Below are positions 49,331 to 57,812 of a stretch of DNA of 64,000 bases, in pieces (position 1 is the first letter of the stretch; every line of letters begins with the position of its first letter). The translations under genes were made by a program, and so were the position numbers. The notes under the pieces were generated by a model, which saw only the letters and a program-made list of their open reading frames with translations, did not search any database and was not told where the DNA came from. The stretch is from Actinoplanes lutulentus (GTDB lineage Bacteria > Actinomycetota > Actinomycetes > Mycobacteriales > Micromonosporaceae): assembly GCF_003259845.1 (NCBI RefSeq), contig NZ_QLMJ01000017.1:62001-126000 (forward strand), given 5' to 3'.

Positions 49331-51471
49331 TGGATGAGCTGCTGCACTGGCGTGCCGGTGGAGTGAGCCTGGTGCTGGACCACACCGGTCCTCGCCTGCC
49401 GCGGATCCTGCACTGGGGCGCCGATATCGGCGACCTGGATCCCGCGCCATTGAAGCTCGCCTCGATCCCGCAGCCGGTCTCCAACACCATCGATGAGGCC
49501 GTGCCGGTCAGCCTGCTGCCCGAGCAGTCGGCCGGCTGGACCGGGACGCCGGGCCTGACCGGGCACCGGGACGGGCGCGCGTTCTCCACGTTCTTCGAAA
49601 CCACGCAGGTGAGCCAGGAACCGCGGCGGCTCGCCGTCCACGCCCGCGACGCCGACGCCGGCCTCTCCCTGCTGATCGAGATCGAGATGACCGAGGACGG
49701 CCTGCTGCGCCAGCGGGCCACTGTCACCAACGACGACCCCGGCTCGGTGTTCCAGGTCGACAGCCTCACCCCCACGTTCCCGGTACCCACCGAGGCCGGT
49801 GAGATCCTCGACTTCACCGGCCGGCACAAGCGGGAACGCATCCCGCAGCGGCAGCCGTTCACCGTCGGCACCCGGCTGCGGGAGAACCGGCGTGGCCGCA
49901 CCGGCGCGGATTCCTCGTACATTCTCGCGGCCGGCGAGACCGGGTTAGGGTTCCGGTCGGGCGAGGTCTGGGGCGTTCACGTGGCCTGGAGCGGCAACCA
50001 CCGGACGCTCGCCGAACGCACCTCCACCGGCGTCTCCCTGCTCGGCGGCGGTGAGCTGTTGCTCTCCGGCGAGGTCCGGCTCGCGCCCGGTGCGTCGTAC
50101 CGCAGCCCGTGGCTCTACGGCTCCTACGGCTCCGGCCTCGACGCGTTGTCGCACCGCTTCCACCGCTATCTGCGATCGCGGCCGCAGCACCCGCGCACGC
50201 CGCGGCCGGTCATCCTGAACACCTGGGAGGCGGTCTACTTCGACCACGACCTCACCAAGCTGACCGCGCTGGCCGACGTCGCGGCGCAGGTCGGCGTGGA
50301 ACGGTTCGTGCTCGACGACGGCTGGTTCCGGCACCGCCGCAACGACCGGGCCGGTCTCGGTGACTGGTACGTCGACGAGACCGTCTGGCCCAAGGGCCTG
50401 CACCCGCTCGTCGACCACGTCCGCGCTCTCGGTATGGGGTTCGGGCTCTGGGTCGAACCCGAGATGATCAACGTCGACTCGGATCTGGCCCGCGCCCACC
50501 CGGAGTGGATCCTGGCGACCGGCGGCCGGCTCCCACCCGAGGCCCGTCACCAGCAGGTCCTCGATCTGGGGCACGAGCAGGCGTACGCCTATCTGCTGGA
50601 GCGCCTCGACGCGCTGCTGACGGAGTACGACATCGAGTACCTCAAGTGGGACCACAACCGGGACCTGATCGACGCCGGCCACTCCCCCGGTGGCGAAGCC
50701 GGCGTGCACACGCAGACCCTGCAGGTGTACCGGCTGCTCGACGAACTGCGCGCCCGGCATCCCGGCGTCGAGATCGAGTCCTGCTCGTCCGGCGGCTCCC
50801 GGGTCGACCTCGGCATTCTCGAACGCACCGACCGGATCTGGGCCAGCGACTGCAACGACGCCCTGGAACGCCAGGCCATCCAGCGGTGGACCGGCCTGCT
50901 CGTGCCGCCCGAGATGGTCGGCGCGCACGTCGGCCCGACCGTCTCGCACACCACCGGCCGGGTACACACTCTCGATTTCCGGGCCGGGACCGCGCTGTTC
51001 GGCCACTTCGGCATCGAATGGGACCTCACCAAGGCCGGCCCGGACGACCGGGAACGCCTCGCCGAGTGGATCCGGCTCTACAAACGGCTCCGCGGCCTGC
51101 TTCACCACGGCACGGTCGTGCGCTCCGACCACCCGGACCCGTCGCTGTGGGTGCACGGCGTCGTCGCCGACGACCTCTCCGAGGCCGTCTTCACCCTGGC
51201 GACCACGGCCACCCCGGTCTGGTCACCCCCGGGTCGGGTACGCCTTCCCGGCCTCGACCCGCACGCCGTCTACCGCCTCGCCCCGCTGGCCCCGGCCGAT
51301 GAGATCCGCGCACCCGGCGGGAACCGTTTGCCCTGGTGGGACCACGGAGTCGAGCTCAGCGGCCGCACCCTGGCCGTCGCCGGCGTGCAGGCGCCGGTCC
51401 TCTTCCCCGAAAGACTCGTTTTAATCCAGGCGATCCGCACCAACTCAGCGACCGCCGGGCAGCGCCGATAA
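49330..51471 (+). CDS. Alpha-galactosidase, GH36
   Basis: The 713-residue protein has a beta-supersandwich N-domain (1-290) and a TIM barrel (295-620). The catalytic residues are Asp441 in YLKWDHNRD (nucleophile) and Asp507 in WASDCNDALERQ (acid/base). LDDGWFRHRRNDRAGLGDW and FGLWVEPEMINVDSDL are diagnostic for GH36. There is no signal peptide, so it is cytoplasmic and acts on imported melibiose, raffinose or galactosides. It is coupled to the small peptide gene and followed six bases later by a sensor kinase. Confidence 0.95.
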   Translation: MDELLHWRAGGVSLVLDHTGPRLPRILHWGADIGDLDPAPLKLASIPQPVSNTIDEAVPVSLLPEQSAGWTGTPGLTGHRDGRAFSTFFETTQVSQEPRRLAVHARDADAGLSLLIEIEMTEDGLLRQRATVTNDDPGSVFQVDSLTPTFPVPTEAGEILDFTGRHKRERIPQRQPFTVGTRLRENRRGRTGADSSYILAAGETGLGFRSGEVWGVHVAWSGNHRTLAERTSTGVSLLGGGELLLSGEVRLAPGASYRSPWLYGSYGSGLDALSHRFHRYLRSRPQHPRTPRPVILNTWEAVYFDHDLTKLTALADVAAQVGVERFVLDDGWFRHRRNDRAGLGDWYVDETVWPKGLHPLVDHVRALGMGFGLWVEPEMINVDSDLARAHPEWILATGGRLPPEARHQQVLDLGHEQAYAYLLERLDALLTEYDIEYLKWDHNRDLIDAGHSPGGEAGVHTQTLQVYRLLDELRARHPGVEIESCSSGGSRVDLGILERTDRIWASDCNDALERQAIQRWTGLLVPPEMVGAHVGPTVSHTTGRVHTLDFRAGTALFGHFGIEWDLTKAGPDDRERLAEWIRLYKRLRGLLHHGTVVRSDHPDPSLWVHGVVADDLSEAVFTLATTATPVWSPPGRVRLPGLDPHAVYRLAPLAPADEIRAPGGNRLPWWDHGVELSGRTLAVAGVQAPVLFPERLVLIQAIRTNSATAGQRR

Positions 51472-51477
51472 GGGGAG

Positions 51478-53499
51478 GTGAGTTACCGGCTCGCACTGGC
51501 CCGCACCGTGCTGTTCGCCCTGTTCTTCGGGGTGGCGGTGTACATCGGGCGCCGCAGTGCCCTAGACCATGCCGGCACGTCGCTGGTGTGGCCGGCCGCG
51601 GGCGTCGGGGCGATCTGGTGGTGCGCGCAGCGCTTTGCGCGTACGAAATGGGTGGATTTTGTGGTGTTGCCGTTGGTCTTGGCCGCGGTGATGCTGGCGA
51701 CCGACGCTCATCCGGTGCAGGCCGCGGGGTTCGGGGTTGCGGGGATCGTGCAGGCGACCATGTTCGGCGTGCTGCTGTCGCGGTGGAGACCCGGCCTGTG
51801 GGGTGGCGGCGGCCGGGAGCCGATGCGCGCGCCGCGTGATCTGTGGGCGCTGCTCGGCGCGGGGTTCGGCGCGAGCGTCTGCGGATGCGCCATCGGATCG
51901 CTCGGCGAATGGCTGGACAAGAGCAGCTACCCCCTGGAACTCGCGGTGCTGAGCCTCGCCCGCAACACCGCCAGCATCCTGATCATCGGGTCGGCGGGGA
52001 TGTTCGCGGGTGCGGCGCTGAGCCATCGAGGTTCATGGCGTGCTTTCTGGCCGCGCACGTCGCGGTGGCGGGTCGTGGAATACGTCGGCATCGTCGCCTG
52101 CACCACCGCCGCCTATCTCGCCGGTTTCGCCTACGAGGACCGGCTGCCGCTGTCGTTCGCCCTGCTCGGCTGGACGGTCCTGGTCGCCACCCGGCTGTCG
52201 TCGCCGTTCGTGCTGCTGCACAACTCGGTGGTCGGGGCGATCGCCGTGCAGTACACCCTCGGCGGCTCCGGGCCGTTCGCCGACGTCGCGGACTCCGCGG
52301 TGCGCGCCGTCATCGTGCAGCTGTTCGTCGCCCTGGTCTGCGTCGTCGGTCTCGCCCTCGCCCTCGGCCGCGACGAACGCCGCCACCTGCACAACCAGCT
52401 CGCCCGGGATAAAGACCTGCTCAGAGCCATCATCGACTCGATGGCTGACGGCCTCGCGGTGATCGAACCGGACGGCCGTGTCTCACTGCGAAACCCCGCC
52501 GTCAGTACGCTCCTCGGCGGCGTGACCAGCCCCGGAGACCGGATGGCCGGCGCCGAGTTCTACGGGCTCTACCACGTCGACGGCACCCCGTTCCCGGACA
52601 ACGATCTCGCCTATCTGCAGGCCCTGGCCGGGCAGGACGTGCACGGCGTGGAGATGCTGGTCCGCAACGCCGGCGTGCCGGAAGGCCGGTTCGTCAAGGT
52701 CAACGCCACCGCTCTGCCCCGTCCGGACGGCAGCCACCGCGCGGTGGTGCTCTTCCACGACGTCACCGCCGAGCACCGGCACCGCGACGAACTCACGAAT
52801 TTCGCCGGTGTCGTCGCCCACGACCTGCTCAACCCGCTGGCGGGAGTTGACGGCTGGACCTCGGCGGTGCACGAGTCGGTCGCCGCCGCTCCCCCGCACC
52901 CGAGCCTGGAACAGGCCCTGGACGATCTCGACCGGCTCAGCCGGACGTCGGCGCGGATGCGAGGTCTCATCGACGGGTTGCTCGCCTACACGACAGCCCG
53001 CCAGGCGACCGCCTCGCCGATCCCGGTGGACACCTTCGAGCTGGTCACCGATGTGACGAGTGCCCGCGCGGATGCGGCGGTCGCGGCGGGCAAGGTGGAA
53101 CCGAAGTTCTCCATCGGCGCACTTCCCCCGGTCGCGGCCGATCCGGTGCTGCTGCGGCAACTGCTGGACAACCTGATCGGCAACGCGATCAAATACACCG
53201 CGCCCGGCGTGACACCGTTCCTGACCATCGACGCCCACCGGGCCGGCGATCTCGTCACGTTCACGATCGCCGACAACGGCATCGGGATCCCGCACGGCCA
53301 GCACGCCGCCATCTTCGGAAACTTCCACCGCGCCCACACCTCAAGCAACTTCTTGGGTACGGGATTAGGCCTGGCAATCTGCCAGCGCATCGTGGAGCGG
53401 CACGGCGGCACCATCAGCGCGTCGGACAATCCGGGCGGCGGCTCGTGCTTCACGTTCACCCTGCCGGCGGCGACGGTGCCGGTCCTGGCCTCGGCGTGA
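51478..53499 (+). CDS. MASE1-PAS sensor histidine kinase
   Basis: GTG 51478 follows GGGGAG. The 673-residue kinase has a MASE1 membrane sensor of about eight helices (1-300), a PAS domain (about 318-440, AIIDSMADGLAVIEPDGRVS), HisKA with His448 in VVAHDLLNPLAG and HATPase_c (NLIGNAIKYT, DNGIGIPHG, GTGLGLAICQRIVERHGG). The partner response regulator is not adjacent. It starts six bases after the alpha-galactosidase stop and may be cotranscribed. Confidence 0.92.
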   Translation: MSYRLALARTVLFALFFGVAVYIGRRSALDHAGTSLVWPAAGVGAIWWCAQRFARTKWVDFVVLPLVLAAVMLATDAHPVQAAGFGVAGIVQATMFGVLLSRWRPGLWGGGGREPMRAPRDLWALLGAGFGASVCGCAIGSLGEWLDKSSYPLELAVLSLARNTASILIIGSAGMFAGAALSHRGSWRAFWPRTSRWRVVEYVGIVACTTAAYLAGFAYEDRLPLSFALLGWTVLVATRLSSPFVLLHNSVVGAIAVQYTLGGSGPFADVADSAVRAVIVQLFVALVCVVGLALALGRDERRHLHNQLARDKDLLRAIIDSMADGLAVIEPDGRVSLRNPAVSTLLGGVTSPGDRMAGAEFYGLYHVDGTPFPDNDLAYLQALAGQDVHGVEMLVRNAGVPEGRFVKVNATALPRPDGSHRAVVLFHDVTAEHRHRDELTNFAGVVAHDLLNPLAGVDGWTSAVHESVAAAPPHPSLEQALDDLDRLSRTSARMRGLIDGLLAYTTARQATASPIPVDTFELVTDVTSARADAAVAAGKVEPKFSIGALPPVAADPVLLRQLLDNLIGNAIKYTAPGVTPFLTIDAHRAGDLVTFTIADNGIGIPHGQHAAIFGNFHRAHTSSNFLGTGLGLAICQRIVERHGGTISASDNPGGGSCFTFTLPAATVPVLASA

Positions 53500-53544
53500 A
53501 GCCGGCCTCAGCCGATCCCGATGCGGTCGGCTTCGTCCGGGCTG

Positions 53545-53760
53545 TCAGCTTTTCGTCTCGGCCAGGGTGTGTGCCACCAGTGCGTTGGCGTGCCCGTGCC
53601 CCAGGCCGTGCTCGGCCTTCAGCCAGGCGACCAGCTCGCTGTGCCGGGCCAGCGGCGACGCCCGGATGAGGTCCTTCCAGTACGGGATCGGCTTCCCGTA
53701 CTTCTTCTCGATCGACGGAAAGTAGCTGGCCGGGCCCTTCACAGGTTCAGTCACAGTCAT
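53545..53760 (-). CDS. DUF4287 domain protein
   Basis: From ATG 53760 the 71-residue product reads VKGPASYFPSIEKKYGKPIP YWKDLI and LVAWLKAEHGLGHGHANALV AHTLAE, matching DUF4287. The family occurs alone or fused to DUF5655 and its function is not known. It is small and soluble. Confidence 0.9.
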   Translation of the reverse strand: MTVTEPVKGPASYFPSIEKKYGKPIPYWKDLIRASPLARHSELVAWLKAEHGLGHGHANALVAHTLAETKS

Positions 53761-53949
53761 AAACGGTAGACCAGCGCCCAACCCAAAACTCATCGCCGAA
53801 CCAGGCCGAGTTTTAGATCATCCAGATCCGCAAGCTTCACGTCTCATTGCCGGTGGTGGTGCCGTCCTGACGCCGGTAGTCTCCGCGCAGAGGGGTGAGC
53901 CCATGCTGAAGCGGGTCGGGCGTACCTGACCCTGTCTGAGGGCGAGCTG

Positions 53950-54270
53950 ATGAACGACCTACCCACCAATCACGCTCGGATTTCCGAGGCTCATCGACTG
54001 CTGACCAGCGTGCCGGTCAAGCTCTCTGACGCTGTCAACGAACTCAGTCGTGGCAGCGGCGTTTACGCGTGGTGGGCTGCGCCTTCGGTCTTTCCCGACC
54101 TGCCCGGGCCTCCGAACGAGAACGCCCCGTCGCTGCGACTGCTCTATATCGGCCTCGCGACGAATCTGCGGCGCCGGATCCTGAGCAACCACCTGCGACG
54201 TTCGGGCACGTCCACGCTGCGTCGTACCCTGGCTGGGCTCCTCGTGTCCGAGGGATACCGGACCATTTAA
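53950..54270 (+). CDS. GIY-YIG nuclease-like protein, probably C-terminally truncated
   Basis: The 106-residue product has GSGVYAWW (GVY) and LRLLYIGLATNLRRRILSNH LRRSGTSTLRRTLAGLL, the first half of a GIY-YIG endonuclease domain with the YIG and Arg motifs. The catalytic Glu and following Asn segment, which come 40-60 residues later in this family, are missing. The frame ends at TAA 54268, just before AT-richer sequence. A truncated, probably inactive nuclease. Confidence 0.65.
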   Translation: MNDLPTNHARISEAHRLLTSVPVKLSDAVNELSRGSGVYAWWAAPSVFPDLPGPPNENAPSLRLLYIGLATNLRRRILSNHLRRSGTSTLRRTLAGLLVSEGYRTI

Positions 54271-54283
54271 TGCGGTGCCGACC

Positions 54284-55009
54284 CTATTTTCCCGGCGGCC
54301 CGCGTTCGCGAATGCGCGGTTTTCGGTGGCGATTCATTTGCCGATCAACGGCATCAGTCCACAGTGACAGAAGTATGCCGATATAGCCGCGCTGTTGAAT
54401 ACGAACGGCAGGTCCGGGCCTGCCGAGCGCGGGCCGCCGGCCTGAGCGTCGCTGTCCCAAGAACCGTTGAACTGAGCGTTTGATTTGCCCGGGTCGCTCG
54501 GCGGTACGTGAGATGCCAGGCCTCGACACCCGACCCCCAGCCTTGCCCTTGCCCTTGCCCTTGCCCTTGCCCTTGCCCTCGCCCTCGCCCTCGCCCTCGC
54601 CCTTGCCCTCGCCCTCGCCCTCGCCCTCGCCCTCGCCCTCGCCCTCGCCTAGAGGATCTCGGATGGCCTGGTTAGACCCATCTTGACCTGCCTCTTCTCC
54701 CGTCACGGAAAGTGCGGGTCCCACCGGGATAGGCTCAGCCGCCAGCGCCGGCCCCACGGATTCCAGAGCGCAACTCTGATCGGGATCACCCGGCGAAACC
54801 GGCGGACAAGCATCGCCGGCAGCCCCCTCGGAACCGCGGTCACCAGGATCCTGCAACTGGCGCAGGCGGCGGGCATGCCGTTGCTCTAAACCCCACGAAC
54901 GATGACGCTCGTGCTCCCGCCGGAAATCCTCAGCCGCCGCGGAATAATTGCGGCGCAGCGTCCGATCCCGAAGATGCCTCGTCGGAAACAAAGCGAGCTG
55001 CTGCGCCAT
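54284..55009 (-). CDS. Hypothetical protein with (Gly-Glu)n(Gly-Lys)n tract
   Basis: From ATG 55009 the 241-residue frame starts MAQQLALFPTRHLRDRTLRR and has a charged helical region (AAAEDFRREHERHRSWGLEQ RHARRLRQLQ) that looks like a real protein. From about residue 120 it becomes a Gly-Glu / Gly-Lys dipeptide tract coded by an 18-copy hexanucleotide repeat, followed by an Arg-rich tail of poor composition. The true C-terminus is uncertain. No family recognised. Confidence 0.5.
   Translation of the reverse strand: MAQQLALFPTRHLRDRTLRRNYSAAAEDFRREHERHRSWGLEQRHARRLRQLQDPGDRGSEGAAGDACPPVSPGDPDQSCALESVGPALAAEPIPVGPALSVTGEEAGQDGSNQAIRDPLGEGEGEGEGEGEGEGKGEGEGEGEGKGKGKGKGKGKAGGRVSRPGISRTAERPGQIKRSVQRFLGQRRSGRRPALGRPGPAVRIQQRGYIGILLSLWTDAVDRQMNRHRKPRIRERGPPGK
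54543..54650. repeat. Hexanucleotide tandem repeat, 18 units
   Basis: TTGCCC x6, TCGCCC x4, TTGCCC x1, TCGCCC x6 and a final TCGCCT run without interruption. The two unit types are grouped in blocks, as after slippage. In the minus-strand gene they encode Gly-Lys and Gly-Glu dipeptides, so gain or loss of units keeps the frame. Confidence 0.97.
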
Positions 55010-55181
55010 ACTCTAATTGTCCGCAGCCAAGCAGTACTCGACGAGCATCCCCGCCCGATTTTCAAATCAAGAAATGATTGCCCATGAGCGTGACAATCCA
55101 CCAGGGCAATGTCCGCCGGTCTTTGCCCCACGGCGACACCCGGTCTACGGGCTCCAGGACGAACTGGATTTCATTGCCGGG

Positions 55182-55652
55182 TCACCGACTGGGCTCGGCG
55201 GCCAGCAGGTCGGCTGCTTGCTCGACGATCGCTGCGAACTCCGAGGGTCGGATTCTGGTGGTGAAGACCTGGCCCACCTCCTCCGGTACGGGATGGCTCT
55301 CCCGCCAGAACCCGAAGACGATCACCAGGTCGCCGTCCCGGTACGCGAAAGCCGTCACGTTGTCGACGATCTCGGTCCACTGCAGGAACCGGAACCGCTC
55401 ACGAAGCTCAGTCTCATCCTCGTCCAGCAGCCGGAAGACCTCCGTCGGCGAGCGGCCAGGAAAGGGACATGCCGCGACCTCCCGCTGCGCATCGATTCGC
55501 ATGTAGAGGAGGAGCGACGGAACATAGGCCGCGTTGTCGTCGACGGTCAGCCGCCTGCCCGCGGCCCACAGATCAACGACTCGCATCCCCGGCGTTGCCA
55601 CCCCGCCGACCTCCACCGCGAACGTCGCTCGGTCGCCGCATCGCTGTGTCAT
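55182..55652 (-). CDS. Hypothetical protein, immunity-protein-like size
   Basis: The 156-residue protein has no signal peptide. Segments VVDLWAAGRRLTVDDNAAYV, FVEST-like FRLLDEDETELRERFRFLQW, and DLVIVFGFWRESHPVPEEVG QVF suggest a soluble alpha/beta fold of the SMI1/immunity size class, but no family can be named. It is single and convergent with nothing on its left. Confidence 0.65.
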   Translation of the reverse strand: MTQRCGDRATFAVEVGGVATPGMRVVDLWAAGRRLTVDDNAAYVPSLLLYMRIDAQREVAACPFPGRSPTEVFRLLDEDETELRERFRFLQWTEIVDNVTAFAYRDGDLVIVFGFWRESHPVPEEVGQVFTTRIRPSEFAAIVEQAADLLAAEPSR

Positions 55653-55782
55653 CAGGCAGCGACCCTACCGAATCCCGTACCCCTGGCTCCTAAATCACCC
55701 ACCGGAACGGTTTCGCTGTGCGGAGGGCTGGGCACGCTTCTGTACGTAGGCAAGACGAAGCAGGCTGAAGGAGAGAACAATC

Positions 55783-56040
55783 GTGAAGGTTTTCAAGCTT
55801 GCCGCCGGTTTCGCCGTGGGCTACGTGCTCGGCACGCGTGCCGGCCGTGAGAAGTTCGAGCAGATCGCCGCGACCGCCCGCCAGGCCAGCGCGAACCCCC
55901 GCGTGATCCAGGCGCAGGAAAAGGCGAAGGCGCTGCTCAACACCGGCACCGAGAAGGTCAACGCCAAGCTGAGCGGTGCGAAGCCGGCCACCACCACCCC
56001 GGAGCCCACGTACGAGTACGCCACAAAACCCCTGGTCTGA
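55783..56040 (+). CDS. YtxH-like small protein
   Basis: GTG 55783, with AAGGAGA upstream, gives 85 residues. A glycine-rich membrane-type N-terminus KLAAGFAVGYVLGTRAGREK FEQI is followed by a charged helix (ASANPRVIQAQEKAKALLNT) and a Pro/Thr tail. This is the YtxH/stress-associated small membrane protein pattern of actinobacteria. Confidence 0.85.
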   Translation: MKVFKLAAGFAVGYVLGTRAGREKFEQIAATARQASANPRVIQAQEKAKALLNTGTEKVNAKLSGAKPATTTPEPTYEYATKPLV

Positions 56041-56043
56041 GCA

Positions 56044-56089
56044 ACACGCTGAAGCGCCCGGACACGAAACGCCGGGCGCTTCAGCGTGT
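56044..56089. terminator. Bidirectional terminator with 18-bp perfect stem
   Basis: ACACGCTGAAGCGCCCGG (56044-56061) and CCGGGCGCTTCAGCGTGT (56072-56089) pair perfectly around a 10-base loop. The stem overlaps the stop of the diguanylate cyclase gene and follows the YtxH-like stop by three bases. Confidence 0.92.
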
Positions 56090-57586
56090 GCTGGAAACGT
56101 AGAGCCGGTCCCGCCCGGCCCGCTTGGCCGCGTACAACGCCGCGTCCGCCCGCGCCACCAGTTCCTCCGGGGTCTCGCTGCCGTCCCATTGAGCAGCCCC
56201 CGCCGAGAACGTCTGCCCCAGCGGCGTCACCGCCTGCAGCCTCTCGATGATCCGGTCAGCATCGGCCAGCCGCGCATGGTCCAGGATCGCCCCGAACTCC
56301 TCGCCGCCGTACCGCGCGAGCAGATCCTCCGGCCGCACCTGCGTACGCCAGGCAGCCGCCGCATCGGTCAGCAGCTCGTCCCCACCCTGATGACCGTGTT
56401 CGTCGTTGTACCGCTTGAAGTGATCAAGGTCGATGATCGCGACCACGACGGCATTACCGTGCCGGCGTGCGGCGGCGATCCGCCGATACAGCTCCAGATC
56501 CCACGCCCGCCGATTGGGCAGTGTGGTGAGCGCGTCGATGTGCGCCACCGCGTCGAGCTGGCGAGCCTTGTCCTGCACCTGTCCCACCAGGTCGACCATC
56601 CGCAGCGAGACCAGCGCGAACAGAAGGATGCAGCCGATACCGGCCGCGATCCAGTCGACCTTGCCGTCCTGCAGGAAGCCCTGGGCGAGCAGCAGCGCCG
56701 GCGCGGCCATACAGGCCAGATTGACCAGCATCACCCGCCGGGGCGACATCTCGGTGACCGGGCGCAGCGGCCGCCCGGTGAGGATCCGCATCGACGGGTG
56801 GATCGCCGCGCCCGCCATCAGGAACGCGGCGAACGAGGTCAGCGGCTGCAGATCAGGCACGGTGACCGCGAAGATCAGCGGAATCAGGGTGGACATGTGT
56901 GTCACGGTCTGCAGCAGCACCGAGGCGCTCATCTGCCAGAACGCGGCGTTGCGCTGGCCCCGGGAGGTGAAGAACCGGATCAGTACGCCGAGCAGCAGCA
57001 CATCACCGAACGGGAACAGCGCGGACAGCACGTCACCGGGCAACGAGTCGTCCAGCCGCATCAGCGGGGTGATCACCAGCAGCCAGCAGGCCAGCCCGAG
57101 CCCGACGCAGATCATCGCGGTGTCCAGCATCCCGGCCCGGTCGCGCCGCCAGGAAGCGCCGCGGACGATCAGCAGCAGCGCCACGGCCTCCATCGGATAG
57201 ACGAGCAGGAACACCGTGAACGCGACGGTGCTCGCGCCGGCCACCCAGAGGCAGTATCCGGCGACGGTGACCAGTCCGGCTGCCGCCAGCATCAGCCAGG
57301 GTGCGGACGGTTTCGGCCGGTTCAGGCGTACACCGGCAGCGATCCCCACGGCGAACAGCACCGGCATGGCGAACGCCATGGTGGCGCCGACCGGGTCGGT
57401 CAGGGTGGTGAACAGCTGCCCGACGCAGTACACCAGCGCGGCGGCGAGCCACATCCACCACAACCGGATGTGCCGGGCGTGCCGCGCGGCGTCCAGTTCG
57501 GTGACGGGTTCGGGCTCACTCGCGCGCAGGACGGCGACATCGACCGGTTCGCCCCGGTCAGGCCGGTTCAGCACCGACTGCGTCAC
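56081..57586 (-). CDS. Membrane diguanylate cyclase (GGDEF)
   Basis: The 501-residue protein has about ten membrane helices in residues 45-330 and a C-terminal GGDEF domain (about 345-501): DALTTLPNRRAWDLELYR, VAIIDLDHFKRYNDEHGHQG GD, and the active-site motif RYGGEEFGAILD. It should make cyclic di-GMP under control of its membrane sensor. No RxxD inhibitory site is evident before GGEEF. Confidence 0.93.
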   Translation of the reverse strand: MTQSVLNRPDRGEPVDVAVLRASEPEPVTELDAARHARHIRLWWMWLAAALVYCVGQLFTTLTDPVGATMAFAMPVLFAVGIAAGVRLNRPKPSAPWLMLAAAGLVTVAGYCLWVAGASTVAFTVFLLVYPMEAVALLLIVRGASWRRDRAGMLDTAMICVGLGLACWLLVITPLMRLDDSLPGDVLSALFPFGDVLLLGVLIRFFTSRGQRNAAFWQMSASVLLQTVTHMSTLIPLIFAVTVPDLQPLTSFAAFLMAGAAIHPSMRILTGRPLRPVTEMSPRRVMLVNLACMAAPALLLAQGFLQDGKVDWIAAGIGCILLFALVSLRMVDLVGQVQDKARQLDAVAHIDALTTLPNRRAWDLELYRRIAAARRHGNAVVVAIIDLDHFKRYNDEHGHQGGDELLTDAAAAWRTQVRPEDLLARYGGEEFGAILDHARLADADRIIERLQAVTPLGQTFSAGAAQWDGSETPEELVARADAALYAAKRAGRDRLYVSSTR

Positions 57587-57812
57587 CTACGCCGCCCTCC
57601 TCGACACGTCACCGAGTCACGCCACCCAGATACTCATCGGCAGCGACCCGCACCCCGCTAAGCCGTCTGAGTGATCCCGAATCGGACATCATTTGCTGTC
57701 TGACAAATAGTCCGCGGCCCCCATGGGCCATACTTCTCCGGCAGCCCGCGGGAAAGGATCACAACATCAACACCATTGAGTACGCGTCAGCGCCCGCCGA
57801 CGCCACAATGCG

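Noticed and set aside
54543..54650. Repeat array considered as a CRISPR
   Set aside because: Six-base units without spacers; no cas genes nearby.
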